Positions 37,515-47,906 are shown, counted from the stretch's first letter. The stretch: DNA of 64,000 nt from Caulifigura coniformis (GCF_007745175.1 NZ_CP036271.1:124001-188000), one strand, 5' to 3'. Numbers and translations are program-made. Notes: generated by a model from the letters alone, not told the origin.

Positions 37515-38951
37515 TTACTTCGCGGCGCTCGCCTTCGCCGCGTGCAGCTGGTCCAGCAACTGCAGCAGGGTCGCGCGAATCTTCGGTTCGGCGTCGGCCG
37601 CGAGATAGCTCGACCGCGCCCGCCACGTCTCGTAACCCCCCCAGGCATGATGCTCGGGAGTCGGCAGGTAACCGTTGTAGCCGTTCGCCAGTTCGACGAC
37701 GAAGGTCGGTTTGAACGGACTCGCCGCCTTAATCGCCAGGCCCGTCTCGCAGAACGTCTCACAGGGGGAACTGGCGAGAGCCATGTCGCCGATCTGGAAC
37801 GCCTGCAGCAGCACCTTCACCGTCGGCGGATACTTCGCGAGCAGCACAGTCTCACGGGCGTACACATCCTTGACGTCGGCGTACTGTCCCGGAGGTCCCA
37901 GTTTGGCCAGGCGCTCTTCGGCCTTCTGGACATCGTCCTTCGAGGGGAGCCTGACTCCGAGTTCGATCTCGGTTTCGACGGCGGCGAGCGTGATGTCTGA
38001 CGAGTATTTCAGATCGGGGAGAACTTTCTTGATGGCGTCGACGACGCTGAGGGCGACCGCGGTCGACTGCGCCAGCGCGCCTTCCTTCCGCTCGCGCGGC
38101 TTGCCCGCTCCGTAGTCGACGTTGTTGATGTTGCCGCTCGTGGCGTTGGACATCACCGCCATGAAGGCCGGCGCCTCGCCGCCCAGCGCCGCGGCCATCC
38201 GCTCGGCGAACACACCGTAGTAGTCTCCCGAAAGCATGTTGGCCGGGGCGTCGCCCACATAGTGCAGCGAATAGTTGGCGAACAGCGCGAGCGGCTTCCC
38301 CTCTTTGGTCTGGAGGGAAATGATGCCGACTTCCGGATCGATCGGCCCGGAGGGCTCCTTGAGTCGCTTCAGGTCGAAGCCGGGATTCATTTTCACGGCG
38401 TCGGTCGTCTTGCCGAACGGGTCTTCATTCACGACCGAGGGCTGCGTGAACCAGCGGCGATTGAACAGCTGCGACGGATCGTGGCCGCTCCCCCAGGCGA
38501 TCTGTGCGGGCTGCCGCCGCTTCCAGGCCGTCTCGATTCCTTCCGCCAGCTTTTTCGTCAGGTGCTCACGGTAGGCCGGCTCGGGATCGCTCTGGAACAC
38601 CCCGGTGACAGTGACGCCTTCGTGGGTGTGGGTCGCGGAAGTCATCATGTGCGAAGTCGGGATTCCCGTCGCCCTGGAAGCCAGCTTCTTCGCCGCGTCG
38701 AAGATGTCGCGCGGGATCATGCAGCTGTCGCAGACCGCGACGACGAGCGTGGTCGTTCCGTCCTCCAGCACCAGGCAGCGGGCCATGAGCGGGTCGTGGG
38801 CGCCCTTCGCCATTCGATCGCGCATTCCGCCATTGATCGACACGGGATAGGACTCGGGGGAGATGTCCATCGCGAAGGCCCCGGCTTTGAGCTCGCCGCC
38901 GGCGGCGGGGCTCGACATGGCGAGAGCGATCAGGAGGAGAGTGATTCGCAT
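37515..38951 (-). CDS. Neutral/alkaline ceramidase-like exported protein (paralogue A)
   Basis: 478 residues from ATG 38951, which opens a signal peptide (MRITLLLIALAMSSPAAGGE); an upstream extension of 52 codons is unlikely. The body matches the neutral/alkaline ceramidase N-terminal family: AGAFAMDISPES, DPLMARCLVLEDG, SATHTHEGVTVTG with zinc-binding His residues, and ANGYNGYLPTPEHHAWGGYE near the end. True ceramidases cleave N-acyl sphingosine. Planctomycete homologues are numerous and their substrate is unknown. A second, diverged paralogue lies at 43314-44699. Confidence 0.88.
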   Translation of the reverse strand: MRITLLLIALAMSSPAAGGELKAGAFAMDISPESYPVSINGGMRDRMAKGAHDPLMARCLVLEDGTTTLVVAVCDSCMIPRDIFDAAKKLASRATGIPTSHMMTSATHTHEGVTVTGVFQSDPEPAYREHLTKKLAEGIETAWKRRQPAQIAWGSGHDPSQLFNRRWFTQPSVVNEDPFGKTTDAVKMNPGFDLKRLKEPSGPIDPEVGIISLQTKEGKPLALFANYSLHYVGDAPANMLSGDYYGVFAERMAAALGGEAPAFMAVMSNATSGNINNVDYGAGKPRERKEGALAQSTAVALSVVDAIKKVLPDLKYSSDITLAAVETEIELGVRLPSKDDVQKAEERLAKLGPPGQYADVKDVYARETVLLAKYPPTVKVLLQAFQIGDMALASSPCETFCETGLAIKAASPFKPTFVVELANGYNGYLPTPEHHAWGGYETWRARSSYLAADAEPKIRATLLQLLDQLHAAKASAAK

Positions 38952-39127
38952 GCGAATGCTCTTTCGGGAGGAAGGATCAGGTGGGATGGCGATCGTACTC
39001 CCCCTCGCGCGCAGGGGGGAGCGCACCGGCGCGACATTGTTGGCCACGCAGAGTTTCGTGATCCGGGACGAGGGCCATTCCGTTATGGTGTGACCGACTG
39101 GAACCAATTTTCCACACGGAGACGTGC

Positions 39128-39547
39128 ATGGCCCGATTGATCGGCATCGTTCCCCTGGGCATTGGCCTGAGCGCTCTGATGTTCGCCTGGTCGAGCGAGT
39201 TCGGCGGCGGGTTCGGAGTGCCGATCTTCTTCCGGCTCTTCTTCTCGTTCATCGCCCTGGCGTTCGTGATGGCCGGCGCCGGCACACTCTTCGCCGGCCT
39301 GAAAGGAGGAGCCCATTCGGGACTGATCAACCGAGCGCTCGATCTCCAGCAGCAACTTCAGGCCGAGATGCGGGCCCGAGGGATGACTCCTCCGATCGAT
39401 CAGGAAACGACGAACGAGCCCCGCATGTCGAGTGAGGGCTATCTCTGCCCCAGCTGTAACGCCCCAATCGGCTCCAGGGCCGACGTGTCACCACACGGCG
39501 ACGTGAAATGCCAGCATTGCGGCCGCTGGTTCAACGTTCATGGGTGA
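39128..39547 (+). CDS. Membrane protein with C-terminal zinc ribbon
   Basis: 139 residues. Two spans (LIGIVPLGIGLSALMFAW about 4-21; FRLFFSFIALAFVMAGAGT about 35-54) are followed by a short helical linker and a zinc ribbon CPSC...CQHC (about 107-134). The ribbon ends at WFNVHG. Small membrane zinc-ribbon proteins are often helpers of other complexes; no specific role can be given. The downstream ROK gene starts inside or just after its stop. Confidence 0.75.
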   Translation: MARLIGIVPLGIGLSALMFAWSSEFGGGFGVPIFFRLFFSFIALAFVMAGAGTLFAGLKGGAHSGLINRALDLQQQLQAEMRARGMTPPIDQETTNEPRMSSEGYLCPSCNAPIGSRADVSPHGDVKCQHCGRWFNVHG

Positions 39548-39576
39548 TGCCGCAGCATCGAGACCGGTGGAACTCC

Positions 39577-40266
39577 ATGCTCAACATCTGTGTGCTCGAT
39601 ATCGGCGGAACGTCGCTCAAGATCTGGATGCCGATGGCTCCGGAGGCCGTGAAGGTCGAAACGGGAAAAGACTTCACGCCGGAGGATCTGGTTCGCGAAG
39701 TGAAGGCCGTTCTTGGACGGGCCGAGATCGACCGGATGTCGATCGGGGTGCCGGGCTCGATGCGCTGGGGCCGGCCAGTCGAGGAGCCCGTCAACCTGGG
39801 AAAGGGATGGCTCGATTTCGACTTCGCGAATGCCTTCGGCGTTCCAGTGCGCATGTTGAACGATGCGGATATGCAGGCGCTCGGCGGCTATGAAGGTGGA
39901 CGCATGCTGTATCTGGGGCTCGGAACCGGGGTCGGCACGACACTGATTGCGGATGGGGCAATCAGCCCCGTCGCCCTGGGACTGTTGCCGTTCAAGGACG
40001 GCAAGAAGTTTGAAGACTTTCTGACCAAAAAGGCGCTGGAGCGGATTGGCCTGAGGGCGTGGCGGACTGCGGTCGCAAAGGCGGCCGACCTGATGCGTCA
40101 GGCGACGCTGGCCGACTACGTGATGCTCGGCGGCAGCGGGGCCGAGCGATTCGAGACGTTGCCGGAGTGGTGTCGCCGCGGCGGGAATACGAACGCGTAT
40201 TTCGGCGGGCTGCGAATGTGGGAGGATATCGGAGTGCGCGCGGCAATGCTGGGGCGGGCGTTTTGA
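39577..40266 (+). CDS. ROK-family sugar kinase (polyphosphate-glucokinase-like)
   Basis: 229 residues from ATG 39577; ATG 39547, overlapping the previous stop (ATGA-type), is the alternative. N-terminal phosphate loop CVLDIGGTSLKIW, substrate region MSIGVPGSMRWGRP, then MLNDADMQALGG with the catalytic Asp, and LYLGLGTGVGTTLIADG. The ROK zinc-binding CxCGxxGC motif is absent. This lack and the length suit the polyphosphate/ATP glucokinase subgroup. Likely co-transcribed with the zinc-ribbon gene. Confidence 0.82.
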   Translation: MLNICVLDIGGTSLKIWMPMAPEAVKVETGKDFTPEDLVREVKAVLGRAEIDRMSIGVPGSMRWGRPVEEPVNLGKGWLDFDFANAFGVPVRMLNDADMQALGGYEGGRMLYLGLGTGVGTTLIADGAISPVALGLLPFKDGKKFEDFLTKKALERIGLRAWRTAVAKAADLMRQATLADYVMLGGSGAERFETLPEWCRRGGNTNAYFGGLRMWEDIGVRAAMLGRAF

Positions 40267-40292
40267 AGAAGGCCTCAGGCCCCGGAATCGCT

Positions 40293-41441
<1,149 letters not shown>

Positions 41442-41759
41442 CGTACAGATCCTTTCGCAACGCACCGGCGACGAGTCGCCGATGTGCCTCCCTGCCACCC
41501 CGAACCCCGCGTCCCACGGAGTTTGCCAGCGCGGTCATACCACGTTTCCGCAGCACTCGTAAGTCCATTCGTCCATTTCGAGGGACAGCAATGTGGAGGT
41601 GTTGACCGGAGCGCGCCCGGCCGACCGACACGAAGCATCATTGCGAACAGGGCGCTTCGCGTGGAGGAGTGGATCCCGCCGCATTCCCCGTCAAAACCGC
41701 ACAAATCATGAAATCTGGACCAAGCATTTGATTCCCGGGCCGGACGCGGGTATCGTCCT

Positions 41760-41819
41760 CGTGGGTTTGACGCCCACAACCGCTCTTTCAGAATTCAAAA
41801 CGTGGGTTTCACGCCCAAA
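41760..41819. promoter_or_regulatory. Pair of palindromic repeats, candidate operator
   Basis: Two 19-nt copies (41760-41778 and 41801-41819) agree at 17 positions with the pattern CGTGGGTTTsACGCCCAmA. Each forms a TGGG/CCCA inverted repeat. Start-to-start spacing is 41 nt, close to four helical turns, so both sit on one DNA face. Known MraZ proteins bind TGGGN repeats, so autoregulation is plausible. Confidence 0.45.
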
Positions 41820-41825
41820 CAGAAT

Positions 41826-41846
41826 GGAAGGCCGACCAAGCCTTCC
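41826..41846 (+). promoter_or_regulatory. Small hairpin in the 5' leader of the MraZ-like gene
   Basis: Perfect 7-bp stem GGAAGGC/GCCTTCC with 7-nt loop, 14 nt upstream of the GTG start. It could pair over the ribosome-binding region. No T-tract follows, so it is not a clear terminator. Confidence 0.35.
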
Positions 41847-41860
41847 GTAGACTGGCTGTC

Positions 41861-42349
41861 GTGATCACACCTCCCACCACCTTCATCACCGGCGAAACGC
41901 GTCGGACCGTCGACGAACGGTTCCGGCTGCAGCTCCCCGGCGACATGGCGGCGGCGGTGACGGATGAAAGCGGCGAAACGATCGTCGCCAAAGAACGGGC
42001 CGGCTGCCTCAGCCTCTGGCCCGCCCGCGACTGGCGGGAACGCTGGGACGCGGGCGTCGGACTGATCCGTCAGAAGATCGCGATGGGCCGAATGGAGCAG
42101 CGATGGGGAGACGTTCAGCGTCTCGGCCGACTGCTTTCGACGCGATCGGAAACGGTGAAGCTGGCCAATCGATCCCGGCTACTGATTCCGGAAGGCTTCC
42201 GGGACTTTCTCGAAGTGGCTTCGGGACAGGATGTGATCATCGTCGGGGCCGTCATCTGTGTGGAACTGTGGAACCCGCGTGCCTGGCAGGAACAACTGCG
42301 TCAGGACATGCCCGAGTTCGGCCCCCTCTTCAAGGGGCTGACCGAGTAG
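41861..42349 (+). CDS. MraZ-like SpoVT/AbrB-fold transcription regulator
   Basis: 162 residues from GTG 41861. Two half-repeats fit Mra[17 protein letters not shown] near the N-terminus and [19 protein letters not shown] about residues 106-124, each a DxxxRxxxP-type swapped-hairpin element. The C-terminus [16 protein letters not shown] is also typical. MraZ normally heads the division/cell-wall cluster and binds TGGGN repeats. Here it stands alone, far from any visible mraW, fts or mur genes. Palindromic TGGG repeats lie upstream. Confidence 0.8.
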   Translation: MITPPTTFITGETRRTVDERFRLQLPGDMAAAVTDESGETIVAKERAGCLSLWPARDWRERWDAGVGLIRQKIAMGRMEQRWGDVQRLGRLLSTRSETVKLANRSRLLIPEGFRDFLEVASGQDVIIVGAVICVELWNPRAWQEQLRQDMPEFGPLFKGLTE

Positions 42350-42700
42350 ACCCGACGCGACCTTTGGCCCAACGCCCGTGGAACGGACGTTTGTGGCAAG
42401 GATGCACGCGCCCGGCCCGCATGAGAGAAGGCTCACTCGACACCCTCCGACCGAGGCCCCACACTTCGGTCCACCAAGGATGGCTTTCGGCAAGGAAGCC
42501 ATTCACTTTTCTCAAGCGGTTCCGGGCGTGTTTTTTTGCGCGCCGGGCAATCTCTCTCCGGGCGACGCGGCCACGAGCAATCGCATCTCGCACTGTGATT
42601 TGCGTTCCCCGCCTGCCAAGTCAACAATTTCTCAGCAGGCTGTCCTGCAATTCCGCGGGCTGAATTCGACACTCCTGATCACCAACCTCTGGAGGCTGTG
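42350..42700. other. 351-nt intergenic region, no feature resolved
   Basis: Lies between the MraZ-like gene and a lipoprotein gene. Translations in all frames are Arg/Pro-rich and lack start signals. A T-rich stretch (gtgtttttttgcg near 42529-42541) stands out in the GC-rich background but no stem precedes it. The GGAGG for the downstream gene is at 42691-42695. Confidence 0.4.
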
Positions 42701-43294
42701 ATGCGACGTCTCTTCCCGATGTGTCTCGCTGGTTTGCTCGCGGCCACGGGCTGCTCCAAGGCGGAGGTCGAATCGGCCAAGAAAGATGCCGAAGCCGCGG
42801 CCGCCAAGGCGGAAGCCGCAGCCGATCAGGCCACCGCCGCCGCAAAGGAAGCCGGCGACAAGGCTGCCGATGTGGCGAACACCGCGCTCGAGAAAGGAAA
42901 GGAGCTTGCCTCCCAGTTCGGCGGCGAGTTCGGTGCGGCCTTCGATAAGGCAAAAGCTGCCGTGGCCGATGTGAAGGGCGGACCGGAACTGATGGCCGAC
43001 TTCTCCCGACTCCTCGATTCCTCGAAGCAGACCCTGGAAGGCATCACCTCCAGCGAAACGGCCCAGACCGCGATGGGCAAGCTGACGGAGATCGAAGGCA
43101 CGATCGATGGCCTCGGCGCCAAGCTGAAGGACCTGCCCGAAGGTGCGAAGACCGCCATCGTTGCCATGGTCGACAAAGGCGCCGCCTTCCTCCGGACGCT
43201 CGTCGACAAGGCCAAGGCGCTCCCCGGCGTCGGCGACGACGTGAAGGCCTCCTTCGACAAGTTCCTCGCGAAGCTCGAGTCGCTGAAAAGCTGA
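42701..43294 (+). CDS. Ala/Lys-rich helical lipoprotein
   Basis: 197 residues from ATG 42701, GGAGG 5 nt upstream. Signal peptide with lipobox LLAATGC (Cys about 18). The mature N-terminus is a long Ala/Lys/Glu coiled coil (KKDAEAAAAKAEAAADQATA), similar to Lpp or apolipoprotein-like helices. The second half has Gly/Pro breaks (VKGGPELMADF, DLPEGAKTAI, ALPGVGDDVKAS) giving helical hairpins. Likely an envelope structural or scaffolding lipoprotein. A hairpin terminator lies 27 nt after the stop. Confidence 0.8.
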   Translation: MRRLFPMCLAGLLAATGCSKAEVESAKKDAEAAAAKAEAAADQATAAAKEAGDKAADVANTALEKGKELASQFGGEFGAAFDKAKAAVADVKGGPELMADFSRLLDSSKQTLEGITSSETAQTAMGKLTEIEGTIDGLGAKLKDLPEGAKTAIVAMVDKGAAFLRTLVDKAKALPGVGDDVKASFDKFLAKLESLKS

Positions 43295-43313
43295 ACGATG
43301 TGAGGGGTGCCCC

Positions 43314-44699
43314 CTACTGGAGCAGCCGCCTCAGGGCGGCTGCAACTGTTTTCTCGCACGGCCCCGTCAGACACCACGTCTGCTCGTAACCGCCGCGATC
43401 CGTGTAGATCGAGTCGGGACCGTAGTACCACACTCCGCAGTCGCCATACCCGGCCACGCATACGAATCCGCCCGCCCGTCCCGTGTGCTGCGCCAGGAGT
43501 TGATGCTCGACAAACGGTTCACCCGGAAGGTGAGCAATGTCCAGCGCGCCGATCCTCAGTCGAGTGATCGTCGGCCGATCCCCCGCTTCGAGCCGCTCGC
43601 GAAACGCCAGGAAACATGCCGCCTTCAGCCGGACTCCCGCCGACTGGGCGTCGCTGAGTTGCTGGCGCAGCGTGACCAGGTCGTACGGGGCGTCGTCACG
43701 AATCATGAAGGGAGCCTCGACCGCATCCCAGCGGATCGCCGCATCGTCGAGTGCTGCAGGCGCCACGTCACAGTCGGCCCGGCCGTGGATCGCCGCATTC
43801 GATTGCTGCATGGCCTCGAACAATCGCGTCGTCAGCCGCTCGCGGGCCTCCGGCGTCCCGTCGTTGTATTTCCCGAGGGTGATGTTCCCTCCGCATCCGT
43901 TGAAATGGATCGTCGGAATCCCAGTCGCCTGCTCCGACCGCTCGCGCGCCAGGCCCACTGTGTCATAGGAAACCCGGCCGCCCGAAGTCGTCTGCGGGTG
44001 GGTCGCGTAGTAGTGCAGTTGGACAATCGCCCGGTCGCTGTCGAAGAAGGTCAGGGAGCGAAGCCAGGGATCGATCAGCCCCTCGTCGGCGTCCCGGATT
44101 TCTGGTTCCCGCGTCACACTGAAGCGGATGCCGATAGAGCCGTCTGCACGCCGGACCCGGCGATTCGCGCCGACCTGCTTCACGCGGGCCTTCGTGCCGA
44201 CAATCCGGACCACAGGCCGCAACGTCTCCCGGGCCTCCGTCACGGCCTTGGAGGCGGCGTGGGCAACCGTCTCCTGGAACTGCTGGTGCGCGAGGAACCG
44301 TGGATGCGCTTCCCCGAACAGGATGCGGGCGGCATCGGTGTCGAGGACGGGGGCCGTATGTTGATGGAGCGACTGCAGGGCGACTCGCTCGGGGGTCGTT
44401 TCGGCAGCTTCGGCGATGGCCCGCCGCAGCCGGAGGTCGCTGGAGTTCGCGATGCCGCAGAAATCGACAGCGGCGAGAACGTAGGTGTTCGATCCGTTCT
44501 GGAGGATGAGCCCCTTCATCAGTAGCGGGTGTTCGATCGATTCGACACGGGGGATGAATCCGACACAGGGGCCGTCGCCGACCGGCGGCGTGACGTCGAC
44601 TCGGAACGCCGCCGCGCGGAGATCCGCCGCGTCGGCCGGCGCGAGGCGGCCAGCCATCAGGACAAGAACCGCGACCAGCGGCCGAGTGACGAAGCCCAT
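43314..44699 (-). CDS. Neutral ceramidase-like exported protein (paralogue B)
   Basis: 461 residues with a signal peptide (RPLVAVLVLMAGRLAPADA, about 6-24). Family marks: AAAFRVDVTPPVGDG, EHPLLMKGLILQNG, SLHQHTAPVLDTDAA with paired His residues, LHYYATHPQTTSGG, FNGCGGNITLGKYND, and LPGEPFVEHQLL. It shares the overall order with the protein at 37515-38951 but little residue identity, so the two are old paralogues. It probably hydrolyses an amide or ester in a cell-surface or dietary lipid; that is inference. Confidence 0.82.
   Translation of the reverse strand: MGFVTRPLVAVLVLMAGRLAPADAADLRAAAFRVDVTPPVGDGPCVGFIPRVESIEHPLLMKGLILQNGSNTYVLAAVDFCGIANSSDLRLRRAIAEAAETTPERVALQSLHQHTAPVLDTDAARILFGEAHPRFLAHQQFQETVAHAASKAVTEARETLRPVVRIVGTKARVKQVGANRRVRRADGSIGIRFSVTREPEIRDADEGLIDPWLRSLTFFDSDRAIVQLHYYATHPQTTSGGRVSYDTVGLARERSEQATGIPTIHFNGCGGNITLGKYNDGTPEARERLTTRLFEAMQQSNAAIHGRADCDVAPAALDDAAIRWDAVEAPFMIRDDAPYDLVTLRQQLSDAQSAGVRLKAACFLAFRERLEAGDRPTITRLRIGALDIAHLPGEPFVEHQLLAQHTGRAGGFVCVAGYGDCGVWYYGPDSIYTDRGGYEQTWCLTGPCEKTVAAALRRLLQ
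43322..43343 (+). terminator. Intrinsic terminator inside the convergent coding end
   Basis: Perfect 9-bp stem GCAGCCGCC/GGCGGCTGC with a TCAG loop, followed on the plus strand by aactgtttt. It serves the lipoprotein gene ending at 43294, but it lies within the last codons of the minus-strand ceramidase-like gene (43314-44699). Confidence 0.65.
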
Positions 44700-45033
44700 C
44701 GAACTGTTCTCGCTCCTGCTATCGGTTTCGCGGGTCGCCTCCTGGGGTCATCCCGGAATGAATGGAGGCGCCCGGACCACTGTAGCTTGAACAACCTGGG
44801 ACAGGATCGGAATCGAAGCGATTCGGACGTGATTGGAACTGACGCTGGCGATCCCCGCCGGCGCGCACCCGCGAACGGTCGTACTCAGGAACAATGCAGT
44901 CTTCGCACCACTGTCTCACACAGCGGAACGCGCCGCGCCGATCTCGAACGCCAGACGCGTGACGATCTCCCTGTCTGGCGGTTATCGTGGACGGTCCTGC
45001 ATACCGACCCGTCCCCACCACAGGTACTCACCG
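44700..45033. other. 334-nt divergent promoter region
   Basis: Lies between the ceramidase-like gene and the DUF1080 fusion. It contains one clear palindrome, GAATCG-aag-CGATTC (44810-44824), which could be an operator. The frame of the downstream gene stays open through much of it, but no ribosome site supports an earlier start. Confidence 0.45.
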
Positions 45034-46950
45034 ATGCTGCGGTCCCTCCAAACATTTGCTGCCGCGGCCGGCGCCTGCGCGGCGCTCGCCCTGAATCCGG
45101 TCGCTTCAGCGAACGAGCCCAATACGCTCACCGCTTCGGAACAGAAGTCGGGCTGGAAGCTGCTGTTCGACGGCAAGTCGGCCGACGGATTCCGAGACTA
45201 CCAGAAGGACGCCCTCAACCCGGCCTGGATCGTGAAGGAGGGCGCGATCCAGAAGTCGGATAAGGCCAGCAACATGATCACGAAGGAGAAGTTCGGCAGC
45301 TTCGAACTCTCCCTCGAATACAAGATCTCCGAAGGGGGCAACTCGGGCCTGATGTTCCACGTCACGGAAGAAGAGAAAATGCCGTGGCAGACGGGACCAG
45401 AAATCCAGCTCCAGGACAACAAGGCGGGACACGATCCGCAGAAATCGGGCTGGCTGTATCAGCTCTACCCGGCGATGAAAGATCGGGTGACGGGCGAAAT
45501 CACCGATGCGACCCGTCCCGCTGGCGAGTGGAACCAGATTCAGCTTCGCGTCACGCCGGCCGGCAGCGAAATCAACATGAACGGCATCCGGTACGCGACG
45601 TTCAAGAAGGGAAGCAAGGACTGGGACGAGAAGGTCGCGGCCAGCAAGTTCGCGAAGCATGCGAAGTTCGGAAAGGCGACGGAAGGACACATCTGCCTGC
45701 AGGGAGACCACGCCGGCCAGATCGCCTTCCGGAATATCAAGATCCGCAACTTGCCGGACGATGGCACGGCCCCGAACCCGATTGATCGCGAACTGCCGCT
45801 GAAGGTGACGCAGGCGTTCCCGAAGCTGACCTGGACCGGCTGGTCGCCGGAAGATGAGGCGGGCCGGCTGCAGAGCCATCGTCCGATCCTGCTGACGCAT
45901 GCCGGTGACGGAACGAATCGCGCCTTCGTTCCGACGCAGCACGGCGTGGTGCACGCCTTCGAGAGCAAGCCGGACGTCGAAGCGACGAAAGTCTTCCTCG
46001 ATATCACCGATCGCGTACTCTACCGCGACAAGGAAAACGAGCAGGGCTTCCTCGGGATGGCGTTCCATCCGAAGTTCAAGCAGAACGGCGAGTTCTTCAT
46101 CTACTACACGTCGAGCAAGATTCCGGCGCCCGAAGGCAAGGCCGCGCCTTGCATCGTGTCGCGGTTCCGCGTGTCGAAGGACGATCCCAACAAGGCTGAC
46201 CCCGCCTCCGAGGAACAGATCCTCCTGATCGAGCAGCCGTTCTGGAACCACGACGGCGGGACGATCGTCTTCGGACCGGACGGCTACCTCTATATCGCCC
46301 TGGGAGACGGCGGGGCCGGCAACGATCCGTTCCGCAACGGCCAGAACACCAGCAAGATCCTCGGCAAGATCCTCCGGATCGACGTCGACAAGAAGGAGAA
46401 TGGCAAGAACTACGGCATTCCGAAGGACAACCCGTTCGCGAACACGAGCGGCGCCGCTCCGGAGATCTTCGCCTATGGCTTCCGGAACCCCTGGCGGATC
46501 GCATTCGATCGCAAGACCGGACACCTGTGGGCCGCGGATGTCGGACAGAACCTGTGGGAAGAGATCGACATCGTGTCGATCGGGAAGAACTACGGCTGGA
46601 ATTTCCGCGAAGGGACGAAGCCGTTCGGCAGCGTCGCCGAGCCGGCCGCGTTCGAATCGGTGGCACCGATCTGGGAATACGACCACCAGGTGGGCAAGTC
46701 GATCACCGGCGGGTTCGTTTACCGCGGGAAGAAGTTCCCCGAACTGGAAGGGAAGTACCTGTACGCCGATTACGTCAGCGGCCTGATCTGGGCGTTGCAC
46801 TACGATGAAGCCACCGGCAAGGTAATCGCCAACGAGGGGATCCCGAGCGAGAAGCTGCCGATCGTGAGCTTCGGAGAAGACGAAGCGGGCGAAGCGTACT
46901 TCATGGTGGTGACGCCGAACGGGAAGGGCCTCTACACCTTTACGAAGTGA
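45034..46950 (+). CDS. Exported DUF1080 / PQQ-type sugar dehydrogenase fusion
   Basis: 638 residues from ATG 45034, which begins a signal peptide (MLRSLQTFAAAAGACAALAL, cleavage near ASANE). Residues about 35-235 are the 3-keto-disaccharide hydrolase (DUF1080) lectin-like domain: GWKLLFDGKSADGF, FELSLEYKISEGGNSGLMFH, EWNQIQLRVTPAG. Residues about 265-638 are a glucose/sorbosone dehydrogenase six-blade propeller: QGFLGMAFHPKF, NHDGGTIVFGPDGYLYIALG, KILRIDVD, YGFRNPWRIAFD. Both domains act on sugars, so a periplasmic carbohydrate oxidation or 3-keto-glycoside role is plausible. Both look intact. Confidence 0.9.
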   Translation: MLRSLQTFAAAAGACAALALNPVASANEPNTLTASEQKSGWKLLFDGKSADGFRDYQKDALNPAWIVKEGAIQKSDKASNMITKEKFGSFELSLEYKISEGGNSGLMFHVTEEEKMPWQTGPEIQLQDNKAGHDPQKSGWLYQLYPAMKDRVTGEITDATRPAGEWNQIQLRVTPAGSEINMNGIRYATFKKGSKDWDEKVAASKFAKHAKFGKATEGHICLQGDHAGQIAFRNIKIRNLPDDGTAPNPIDRELPLKVTQAFPKLTWTGWSPEDEAGRLQSHRPILLTHAGDGTNRAFVPTQHGVVHAFESKPDVEATKVFLDITDRVLYRDKENEQGFLGMAFHPKFKQNGEFFIYYTSSKIPAPEGKAAPCIVSRFRVSKDDPNKADPASEEQILLIEQPFWNHDGGTIVFGPDGYLYIALGDGGAGNDPFRNGQNTSKILGKILRIDVDKKENGKNYGIPKDNPFANTSGAAPEIFAYGFRNPWRIAFDRKTGHLWAADVGQNLWEEIDIVSIGKNYGWNFREGTKPFGSVAEPAAFESVAPIWEYDHQVGKSITGGFVYRGKKFPELEGKYLYADYVSGLIWALHYDEATGKVIANEGIPSEKLPIVSFGEDEAGEAYFMVVTPNGKGLYTFTK

Positions 46951-47053
46951 TCCTGCTCTCGGACGTCGCCTTCCGGGATGATTGAGAGAACGTTCGTTCG
47001 CGGCGTCGTGATCCACAGGTCACGACGCCGCGTTCATGCTGGAGGTTTCCAAG

Positions 47054-47794
47054 ATGCCCTCGTTCGCCGTCATCCTGCCCGCCGCGGGCAGCAGCTCGCG
47101 TTTTGGCGATCCTCGTCGCAAAAAGCCGTTCATCGACCTGAAGGGAAGGCCGGTGTGGGTGCGCTCGCTCGAATTGTTCCTCAGCCGGGACGACGTGAAG
47201 CAGGCGCTGATCGTGCTGCCGCCGGATGAGATTGAGTGGTTCAAGGAGAAGTTTCGCGCGAACCTGGCGTTCATGAACGTCGAGATCGTGGCCGGCGGAA
47301 AGGAGCGCGCCGACAGCGTTCAGAATGCGCTCGCCCGGGTGCGGAGCGACATCGATTTCGTAGCCGTGCATGATGCGGCCCGGCCGATGATCGTGAAGAA
47401 ATGGATCGAAGACGTGTTCGCGGCCGCGATCCGGGATGGAGCGGCCATTCCCGCTTTGCCGATCTCCAGCACCGTCAAGAAAGTCGATCGCGACCGCAAG
47501 ATCGTGGAGACCATTCCGCGCGACGGATTGTGGGCCGCACAGACTCCGCAGGTGGCCCGCCGCGACTGGCTGCTCGATGCGTTCGGAAAACGGGGGACGC
47601 TGGCGGCCACCGATGAAGCCCAGTTGCTCGAGAACGCGGGGCGGGGCGTCACGATTGTCGAGTGCTCGCCACTGAACCTGAAGATCACGACCCAGGAAGA
47701 CTTCAAAATGGCCGAGGCGCTCGTCGACATGCTGCCCCGGGAAAAGACGCTCGGCCAGTTACATCCGTTCGCGGATGAGCGGTTCATCGTGTGA
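47054..47794 (+). CDS. ispD: 2-C-methyl-D-erythritol 4-phosphate cytidylyltransferase
   Basis: 246 residues from ATG 47054, with GGAGG 8 nt upstream; ATG 47036 is a weaker option. It transfers CMP from CTP to MEP in the non-mevalonate isoprenoid pathway. Seen: CTP loop ILPAAGSSSRFGDPRRKKPF, GGKERADSVQNAL, VHDAARPMI, and TPQVARRDWLLDAF, with TDEAQLLE and LKITTQEDF near the end. Length is normal. No other isoprenoid gene is nearby. Confidence 0.93.
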   Translation: MPSFAVILPAAGSSSRFGDPRRKKPFIDLKGRPVWVRSLELFLSRDDVKQALIVLPPDEIEWFKEKFRANLAFMNVEIVAGGKERADSVQNALARVRSDIDFVAVHDAARPMIVKKWIEDVFAAAIRDGAAIPALPISSTVKKVDRDRKIVETIPRDGLWAAQTPQVARRDWLLDAFGKRGTLAATDEAQLLENAGRGVTIVECSPLNLKITTQEDFKMAEALVDMLPREKTLGQLHPFADERFIV

Positions 47795-47906
47795 GAGAGG
47801 ACGCCGGCCAGCGCCCAGCGATGGGAACCGCAACGCGGGCATCTTCGGGGTTTGGCGTGCCGGTTCAGGACCGGAGCAGAGGGGCCGTGCATCAGGAGCA
47901 GGACCA

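Larger units (their letters stand above)
41442..41860. other. 419-nt intergenic region between divergent hpnH and MraZ-like gene
   Basis: No convincing gene. The right half is less GC-rich and contains two copies of a 19-nt palindromic repeat 41 nt apart and a small hairpin next to the MraZ-like start. These are likely regulatory for the downstream gene. Confidence 0.5.
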
